Source: Lysobacter_I brunescens (GTDB lineage: Bacteria > Pseudomonadota > Gammaproteobacteria > Xanthomonadales > Xanthomonadaceae). Taken from it: DNA of 64,000 nt. Below are positions 58,941-64,000 of this stretch, piece by piece (position 1 is the first letter of the stretch; every line of letters begins with the position of its first letter). The position numbers were made by a program, and so were the translations under genes. The notes below the pieces were generated by a model. That model searched no databases. It saw only the letters and a list, made by a program, of their open reading frames with translations, and was not told the DNA's origin. The stretch spans positions 2,644,745 to 2,708,744 of the forward strand of contig NZ_JBHTIF010000001.1 in the NCBI RefSeq assembly GCF_042677005.1, read 5' to 3'.

Positions 58941-59972
58941 ATGAACGCCGTGCCGCATCCCGATCCGCAGGCCGAGAGCCACCCGCGCGATGCGCTGGGT
59001 CGGCCGCTGCGAGACCTGCGTCTGTCGGTGATCGAGGCCTGCAATTTCCGCTGTCCGTACTGCATGCCGGCCGACCGCGTGCCTGAGGACCATGGCCTGG
59101 ATGCGGCCTCGCGGCTGTCCTTCGATCAGATCGAGCGCCTCGTGCGCGGTTTTGTGCGCGTCGGCGTGCGCAAGCTGCGGATCACCGGCGGGGAACCGCT
59201 GCTGCGCAAGCGCCTGCCCGAGCTGATCGCCCGACTCGCCGCGCTCGATGGGCTGGACGACATCGCGCTGACCACCAACGGCAGCCTGCTCGCCGCGCAG
59301 GCGCGCGCGCTGCGCGAGGCCGGGCTGCACCGGCTCACGGTCAGCCTCGATACCCTCGATCCGGCGGGTTTCGTCGCATTGTCCGGTGGGCGTGGTGCCC
59401 TGAACGACGTGCTGCGCGGCCTCGATGCGGCGCGCGAGGCCGGTTTCACCCGGACCAAACTCAACTGCGTCGTGCAGCGCGGCGTCAACGACGACCAGGT
59501 GCTGCCACTGGTCGAATTCGCGCGCACGCACGGGCACACGATGCGTTTCATCGAATACATGGACGTCGGGACCTGCAACGCATGGTCGATGGAACGGGTG
59601 GTGCCGTCGCAGGCGCTGCGCGACGCCATCCATGCGCGCTGGCCCCTGCATCCGCTCGATCCGCACTATCGCGGCGAAGTCGCGGCCCGCTACGGATTCG
59701 ACGATGGCGCGGGTGAGGTCGGCTTCGTCAGCTCGATCACCGCACCGTTCTGCGGCGACTGCCATCGCGCCCGCGTCTCCGCCGACGGTCGCCTCTACAC
59801 CTGCCTGTTCGCCGCCGAGGGCACCGACCTGCGCCCCGATCTCGACGACGACGCGGCCTTCGTCTCCCGCCTCGCCTCGCTCTGGCGCGCGCGTGCCGAC
59901 CGCTACAGCGAAGTGCGCGGCGAAACCCGCGACGCGCAGCGACGCGTCGAAATGTTCCTGATCGGCGGGTAG
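58941..59972 (+). CDS. moaA: GTP 3',8-cyclase MoaA
   Basis: The 343-aa radical-SAM enzyme starts molybdenum cofactor synthesis by turning GTP into 3',8-cyclo-GTP, the substrate of MoaC. The SAM cluster is Cys34, Cys38 and Cys41 (ACNFRCPYCMP). The second, substrate-binding cluster is Cys271, Cys274 and Cys288 (FCGDCHRARVSADGRLYTC). ITGGEPLLRK and the C-terminal GG that MoaA inserts in its own active site are present. First moa gene of the cluster, 3 bases after the MBL-fold gene. Confidence 0.95.
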   Translation: MNAVPHPDPQAESHPRDALGRPLRDLRLSVIEACNFRCPYCMPADRVPEDHGLDAASRLSFDQIERLVRGFVRVGVRKLRITGGEPLLRKRLPELIARLAALDGLDDIALTTNGSLLAAQARALREAGLHRLTVSLDTLDPAGFVALSGGRGALNDVLRGLDAAREAGFTRTKLNCVVQRGVNDDQVLPLVEFARTHGHTMRFIEYMDVGTCNAWSMERVVPSQALRDAIHARWPLHPLDPHYRGEVAARYGFDDGAGEVGFVSSITAPFCGDCHRARVSADGRLYTCLFAAEGTDLRPDLDDDAAFVSRLASLWRARADRYSEVRGETRDAQRRVEMFLIGG

Positions 59973-59974
59973 GC

Positions 59975-60646
59975 ATGACGGCGGCGCAATTGGACGTTGA
60001 TGGTGCGATTCGCCTGGAGTCCGGGCTTTCCTGGGATCTGCTTGCGACCCTGCCGGTCGACGATGCGCTTGAGGATGGTCTGGCCGGTGCGCGCGATCTC
60101 CTGTGGCAACCCTGGTGCGCCCGGCTTGTCGCACCCATCCGGCGTCGCTTGCATGCGGCAGGCGTCTTGGCTGCAGAGTCGGTTGCGGTCCAGTGCACGC
60201 TCTTCCGCAAGACCGCCGATTGCAACTGGAAAGTGCCTTACCACCAGGATCTGTCGGTGCCGGTCGCTGCTCGCGTCGAGCATCCGGCACTCACGGGATG
60301 GTCGTCGAAGCCCGATGGCCTCTACGTGCAGCCGCCGGAAGCGCTGCTGTCCGATCTGCTCGCGGTGCGTCTGCATCTGGACATCTGCGGCGAGGACGAT
60401 GGGCCGCTGCGGATCGTGCCGGGCTCGCACCGCGCCGGTCGCCTGCCGTTTGCAGCGATTGCGGACGTCCCGAAATCCGCCCGCGAACGCAGTTGCGTCG
60501 CGGCACCAGGCGATCTGTGGCTGATGCGGCCACTGGTGCTGCACGCATCGTCCCGCGCGTTGCGGCCGAATGGCCGGCGCGTCCTGCATTTCCTGTTCGC
60601 GCCACCCGACCCGGGCCATGGCCTGCAATGGAGAATCGCCGTTTGA
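59975..60646 (+). CDS. PhyH-family non-heme iron dioxygenase
   Basis: The 223-aa protein belongs to the phytanoyl-CoA dioxygenase-like Fe(II)/2-oxoglutarate oxygenases. The iron triad is seen as H-x-D in WKVPYHQDLSVPV and the distal His in MRPLVLHASSRAL, with a 2-oxoglutarate-binding Arg in GRRVLHFLF. RIVPGSHRAGRLPF is a common PhyH motif. It is 2 bases after moaA and overlaps moaC, so it sits within the molybdopterin operon, although no known Moco step needs it. Substrate unknown. Confidence 0.83.
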   Translation: MTAAQLDVDGAIRLESGLSWDLLATLPVDDALEDGLAGARDLLWQPWCARLVAPIRRRLHAAGVLAAESVAVQCTLFRKTADCNWKVPYHQDLSVPVAARVEHPALTGWSSKPDGLYVQPPEALLSDLLAVRLHLDICGEDDGPLRIVPGSHRAGRLPFAAIADVPKSARERSCVAAPGDLWLMRPLVLHASSRALRPNGRRVLHFLFAPPDPGHGLQWRIAV

Positions 60647-61155
60647 ACACGCGTTCACGCAGCACGGATTCACGACTCACCCATCTCGACGCCGACGGCC
60701 GCCCGGCCATGGTCGATGTGTCGTCCAAGGTCGCCACCGCGCGCGCCGCGACTGCGGAGTGCCGGGTGAAGTTTCCCGCAGCGGTCGCCGCCGAACTGCA
60801 CCGCAATGGCCTGAAAAGCGCCAAGGGCGGCGTGGTCGACACGGCCATCATCGCCGGCACTCTGGCGGTCAAGCGCACTCACGAATTGATCCCGTTCTGC
60901 CATCCGTTGCCGATCGACGGCATCCGCTTCGCCATCGCATGGCGCAGCGATCGCGAGCTGGAGATCGTCTGCACGGTCAAGACGGTGCATCGGACGGGCG
61001 TCGAGATGGAAGCGCTGACCGGCGCGACCATTGCCGCGCTCACCGTCTACGACATGTGCAAGGCGCTGTCGCACGCCATCGTGCTGGGGCCGGCGAAGCT
61101 GCGCGGCAAGCGCGGCGGCAAGCGCGATGTCGGCACGATCGCGGAGCCTGCCTGA
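60643..61155 (+). CDS. moaC: Cyclic pyranopterin monophosphate synthase MoaC
   Basis: The 170-aa enzyme makes cPMP from 3',8-cyclo-GTP. The family segments are LTHLDADGRPAMVDVSSKVA, GGVVDTAIIAGTLAVKRTHE with LIPFCHPLPIDGI, and VEMEALTGATIAALTVYDMC. The first ATG in this frame (60628) lacks a ribosome-binding site. A TTG at 60643 has GGAG nine bases before it and overlaps the PhyH stop (TTGA), so I use it. The resulting length agrees with E. coli MoaC (about 160 aa). Confidence 0.92.
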   Translation: MNTRSRSTDSRLTHLDADGRPAMVDVSSKVATARAATAECRVKFPAAVAAELHRNGLKSAKGGVVDTAIIAGTLAVKRTHELIPFCHPLPIDGIRFAIAWRSDRELEIVCTVKTVHRTGVEMEALTGATIAALTVYDMCKALSHAIVLGPAKLRGKRGGKRDVGTIAEPA

Positions 61156-61394
61156 TGGCGCGCGTGACCGTGCTGTATTTCGCCAGCCTGCGCGATGCCG
61201 CCGCCCGCGACAGCGAGGCGGTCGATCACGAGGGCGACCTGGCGGCCCTGTACTCACATCTGCGCGAACGTCACGGCTTCGCATTGCCGATCGAGCGCGT
61301 CCGGGTCGCGATGGATGGCGCCTTCGCCGATTGGCGGGATTGTCCTCGCGACGGCGCCGAAGTGGCGTTCATTCCGCCCGTGTCCGGTGGCTGA
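61155..61394 (+). CDS. moaD: Molybdopterin synthase small subunit MoaD
   Basis: The 79-aa ubiquitin-like protein ends in the required Gly-Gly (IPPVSGG), whose thiocarboxylate gives sulfur to cPMP. VTVLYFASLRDAAARDSE at the start and FALPIERVRVAMDGAF are typical. The ATG overlaps the last base of the moaC stop (TGATG). It is split from moaE by a peptidase gene, while in most genomes moaD and moaE are adjacent. Confidence 0.92.
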   Translation: MARVTVLYFASLRDAAARDSEAVDHEGDLAALYSHLRERHGFALPIERVRVAMDGAFADWRDCPRDGAEVAFIPPVSGG

Positions 61395-61496
61395 GCAGGA
61401 TTTGGCCTGAACGCCGCGTTCCAGGGCACCTTCTGTGATCCACATCGCGGATGGGGTAGCCTTGCGGTCCCGTTTCAGCTGCATGAGCTCCGACTG

Positions 61497-63047
61497 ATGA
61501 CCCGTCTGCACGCCGTCACCGACCTCGATTCCGTGCTCGCCGACCCGGCGCGCCATGATGCCCTCGTCGTGGTCGCCCATGACCTGCCTGCCGTCGCCCA
61601 CCCCCTGATTTCCCGTGCTTTCGCGACCGCGAGCGCCGTCGATGCACAGGCCGCGCATGCGATCTCGCTTGTGCCCAGCGCCGATGCCCCCGGCGGGCGC
61701 GTGATCCTTGCGCCGACCGGCCCGGTGCTTCGCGATCACGACGATGTGCGTCGCTACACCGAAGCCGCGCAGGCTGGTGTCCGCCGTGCACGCGATGCCG
61801 GCGCACGCGCGCCGCTGGTCGTGCTGGCGCCGCCGCCGGCCGACGACCGCCATCGCAATGCCGCGCGCGTCGCCGCGCTGGCCGCGATCGGCGGGCTGTG
61901 GGAACCGCTGGAAGCGCGCGAAGCCCTGGGCGCGTCGGCCGAGCCGGTGGCATCGATCGGCTTTTCCGTGCTCGATGGCGCGTTCGGCGAGGCCGATGCG
62001 GCCTGGGTCGAAGCGGTCGATGCCGGGATGCGTCTTGCCCGCGATCTGGCCGGTACCGATCCGGAGCGCATGGCGCCGCCGAAGTTCGCGCAGTACTGCG
62101 TCGACGCCTTCCGCGAAACGTCGGTGAACGTGTCGGTCAACAGCGACCAGGACGCGCTGCGTCGCGATTACCCGCTGCTCAGCGCCGTGGCGCGCGCCAG
62201 CCTCGAAGTCGAGCGTCACCGTCCCTGCGTGGTCCGTCTCGAATACGCGCCGCAGGGTACGGTCGAACGCACGCTGCTGTTCGCGGGCAAGGGCCTGACC
62301 TACGACACCGGCGGCGCCGATCTCAAGACCGATGGCCACATGGCCGGCATGAGCCGCGACAAGGGCGGCGCTGCGGCGGTCGCGGGCTTCGTGCTCGCGG
62401 TCGCGCGCCTCGGCCTGACGGGGGTGAAGGTCATCGCCGAGCTCGGCGTCGTCCGCAATTCCATCGGCCCCGACAGCTTCGTCGCCGACGAAATCATCCG
62501 CAGCCACGCCGGCGTGCGCGTGCGCATCGGCAATACCGATGCCGAAGGCCGCCTTGTGCTGGCCGACCTGCTCTCGCACCTGCGCGAGGACGCGCTGCAG
62601 GCCACCGCGCCGCGCCTGTTCAGCGTCGCCACGCTGACCGGCCACGCCAATCGTGCGGTCGGTCCCTACAACATCGCGCTCGATAATGGTCCGGCGCGCA
62701 CAGCGGGCGTCGCCGAATCGCTGTCGAAGCAGGGCGACCAGTGGGGTGATCCCTTCGAGGTCTCGCGCCTGCGTCGCGAGGACTACGATTTCGTCGCGCC
62801 GCGCAGTCGCGCCGACGACCTGCTGTCGTGCAACAACCTGCCGTCCTCGGCTACGCCGCGCGGCCACCAGTTCCCGATGGCTTTCCTCGCCATCGCCTCC
62901 GGTTTGGATCGCCACGGCACCGATGCGTCGCAGCCGCTCGCGTTCACGCACATCGACATTGGCGGTAGCGGTGTCGAAGGCGGCGATTGGCAGCACGGCC
63001 GCCCGTCTGCGCGCCCGGTCGTGGCGATGCTCGCCGCGTTGACCTGA
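61497..63047 (+). CDS. M17-family (leucyl) aminopeptidase
   Basis: The 516-aa enzyme carries the M17 C-terminal catalytic domain with two metal ions. KGLTYDTGGADLKTDGHMAG with MSRDKGG includes the metal-binding Lys and Asp, NTDAEGRLVLADLL is the family signature, and the late segment THIDIGGSGVEGGDW lies near the end. The catalytic Arg lies in the signature. The N-terminal domain is less conserved than in PepA, and HDALVVVAHDLPAV marks its start, so the substrate range may differ. It lies between moaD and moaE on the same strand. Confidence 0.88.
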   Translation: MTRLHAVTDLDSVLADPARHDALVVVAHDLPAVAHPLISRAFATASAVDAQAAHAISLVPSADAPGGRVILAPTGPVLRDHDDVRRYTEAAQAGVRRARDAGARAPLVVLAPPPADDRHRNAARVAALAAIGGLWEPLEAREALGASAEPVASIGFSVLDGAFGEADAAWVEAVDAGMRLARDLAGTDPERMAPPKFAQYCVDAFRETSVNVSVNSDQDALRRDYPLLSAVARASLEVERHRPCVVRLEYAPQGTVERTLLFAGKGLTYDTGGADLKTDGHMAGMSRDKGGAAAVAGFVLAVARLGLTGVKVIAELGVVRNSIGPDSFVADEIIRSHAGVRVRIGNTDAEGRLVLADLLSHLREDALQATAPRLFSVATLTGHANRAVGPYNIALDNGPARTAGVAESLSKQGDQWGDPFEVSRLRREDYDFVAPRSRADDLLSCNNLPSSATPRGHQFPMAFLAIASGLDRHGTDASQPLAFTHIDIGGSGVEGGDWQHGRPSARPVVAMLAALT

Positions 63048-63060
63048 GGACCTTTCGGGC

Positions 63061-63492
63061 ATGGCGCGATTCGCGATCGCCGAAGACGCGTTCGACATCG
63101 CGCCCCTGCGCGCGGGCCTGCTGCGCGCCGAAGCCGGCGCCTACGCCAGCTTCGAGGGCTGGGTCCGCAACCACAACGATGGCCGCGCCGCGACCGGCCT
63201 GCGCTACGAGTCCTATCGCGCGCTCGCCGAAGCGGAGGGCGAGCGCATCCTCGACGAGGCGCTGGCACGCTTCGCCATTGCCGACGCCGCCTGCATGCAT
63301 CGTATCGGTGATCTTGAGGTGGGCGACCTTGCAGTCTGGGTCGGCGTCAGCGCCGCGCATCGCGACGCCGCGTTCGCCGCTTGCCGCTGGATCATCGACG
63401 AAGTGAAATCCCGCGTGCCGATCTGGAAGCACGAGCGCTACATCGACGGCGACGCGCAGTGGCTGTATCCGCAGTCGCAGGACGCGCATTAG
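63061..63492 (+). CDS. moaE: Molybdopterin synthase large subunit MoaE
   Basis: The 143-aa catalytic subunit inserts sulfur from MoaD into cPMP. EGWVRNHNDGRAATGLRYES with YRALAEAEG, HRIGDLEVGDLAVWVGVSAA and VPIWKHERYIDGDAQW are the family motifs, the last containing the active-site Lys. It starts 13 bases after the M17 gene, in the same operon. It closes the moa cluster; moaB/mog and moeA are not in the window. Confidence 0.94.
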   Translation: MARFAIAEDAFDIAPLRAGLLRAEAGAYASFEGWVRNHNDGRAATGLRYESYRALAEAEGERILDEALARFAIADAACMHRIGDLEVGDLAVWVGVSAAHRDAAFAACRWIIDEVKSRVPIWKHERYIDGDAQWLYPQSQDAH

Positions 63493-63615
63493 TCCTAGGC
63501 ATCCGGCAGCCCCTCTGTTGCCGCACGCGAATCGATTGGGATCCCCACAGGCAAGGCGGCGTGCGGAAGCACGAGCGCAGCCTTGGAGAATGCGTGAGCG
63601 AAGCCCATGAATGGC

Positions 63616-63723
63616 GATGGCCCCGCCGGCTGACCTCGGCGCCCGCATCGACCGATACCGTTGCTGCCTTCCGGCCCTGGCGGGGTTTTCGATCTAGCGT
63701 CGCGAGGGGCCGACGGGGCCACC
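63616..63723 (-). ncRNA. ffs: Signal recognition particle 4.5S RNA
   Basis: The reverse strand contains the conserved SRP domain IV core, CCAGGGCCGGAAGGCAGCAA with the GGAA tetraloop, and the symmetric internal loop typical of bacterial 4.5S RNA. The two ends pair (63709-63723 with 63616-63630), giving a single long hairpin of 108 bases. The start and end are set by that terminal stem. Confidence 0.93.
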
Positions 63724-63803
63724 ATGGAGATGTGCCCTCGACGGATCGCTGGAGCGGTCCATCGAGGGCCGCGCAGTATGCCACAAGCCTGCAGCCTGCC
63801 CAA
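63724..63803 (-). promoter_or_regulatory. Promoter and 5' leader of 4.5S RNA
   Basis: On the reverse strand a -35 box TTGGGC (63803-63798) and a -10 box CATACT (63780-63775) are 17 bases apart. Transcription would start near 63768, giving a leader of about 45 bases before mature 4.5S RNA. That leader folds into a long hairpin (63735-63767). Confidence 0.6.
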
Positions 63804-63927
63804 GCACGATCTTGGCTGGCGGCGTCCTATCGTCAATTGGCCCTAAACAATTTCCCGGCAGCCCGGACAAGGAAGGTATCAGAGCGGGCGGATATCGCCC
63901 CCACCATACGGATCAAAGGGTTACTCC

Positions 63928-64000
63928 ATGGCTGCTGTCTTCACCGGAACCGGTCTCGGGCTGTTCAACTCCTCCTTCACCCAGCTCGGGGGCGCCTCGG
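63928..64000 (+). CDS. N terminus of a protein cut by the window edge
   Basis: Twenty-four codons are visible from the ATG at 63928, with AAAGGG before it as ribosome-binding site. The start, MAAVFTGTGLGLFNSSFTQL, is Gly/Thr-rich and recalls the first residues of very large repetitive surface or Rhs/RTX-type proteins of this family of bacteria. This is a weak impression, and the class cannot be settled from 24 residues. Confidence 0.5.
   Translation, partial: MAAVFTGTGLGLFNSSFTQLGGAS

Overview
The window is GC-rich chromosomal DNA from a gammaproteobacterium, most likely a member of the Xanthomonadaceae/Lysobacteraceae (Lysobacter- or Luteimonas-like). The basis is the set of housekeeping genes (divergent suhB/trmJ, xseA, ispG, kdkA, an EF-G paralogue, ALDH7-type dehydrogenase), GTAG-headed palindromes like the SMAG/REP elements of Stenotrophomonas, and the dense GC-rich coding style. 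The genus is inferred, not shown.

Layout. 1-12 kb: suhB and trmJ (divergent), a PhnD-like binding protein paired with a GGDEF-EAL enzyme, an ExoD-like/CNNM-type pair, a DUF47-PiT phosphate uptake operon, an alkyltransferase-like protein and xseA. 12-26 kb: ispG, a secreted subtilase, an M13 metallopeptidase, a reverse-strand group pyrD-murB-DDAH-DMT exporter, and an ALDH7-type dehydrogenase. 26-35 kb: tRNA-Arg(CCU), a sulfatase, a PliI-type lysozyme-inhibitor lipoprotein, a large MscS channel, a glycine-zipper protein and an EF-G-like GTPase.

35.2-45 kb is an accessory region with AT-richer genes. It starts with an abortive-infection-type gene (Abi_C) and a secreted phospholipase-A2-like protein. 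It continues as an array in which a conserved leader plus a 61-codon ORF recurs (two intact copies, four decayed). The copies alternate with single unrelated cargo genes on either strand: an L7/L12-like protein, a YrhB/Imm35-like protein, two zinc-ribbon proteins, a beta-lactamase-fold hydrolase and unknowns. I read this as a cassette-like, possibly orphan-immunity, array; it is the most unusual structure in the window.

45-55 kb: DUF1266 and SH3b-DUF2272 proteins, a three-gene operon (small dehydrogenase subunit, GMC oxidoreductase, VioB/RebD-type ferritin-like protein), lipoproteins, a pilin-like protein, a PP2C phosphatase, and tRNA-Ser(CGA) surrounded by copies of its own 3' end. 55-64 kb: a DUF6165 gene, then an apparently structured RNA with GGA-loop hairpins and a strong terminator, interpreted as a CsrB/RsmZ-type sponge for CsrA/RsmA. 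LPS core genes follow (GT9 heptosyltransferase, kdkA), then a molybdopterin cluster (moaA, moaC, moaD, moaE) interrupted by PhyH and M17 peptidase genes, the 4.5S SRP RNA, and the first codons of a further protein cut by the window edge.
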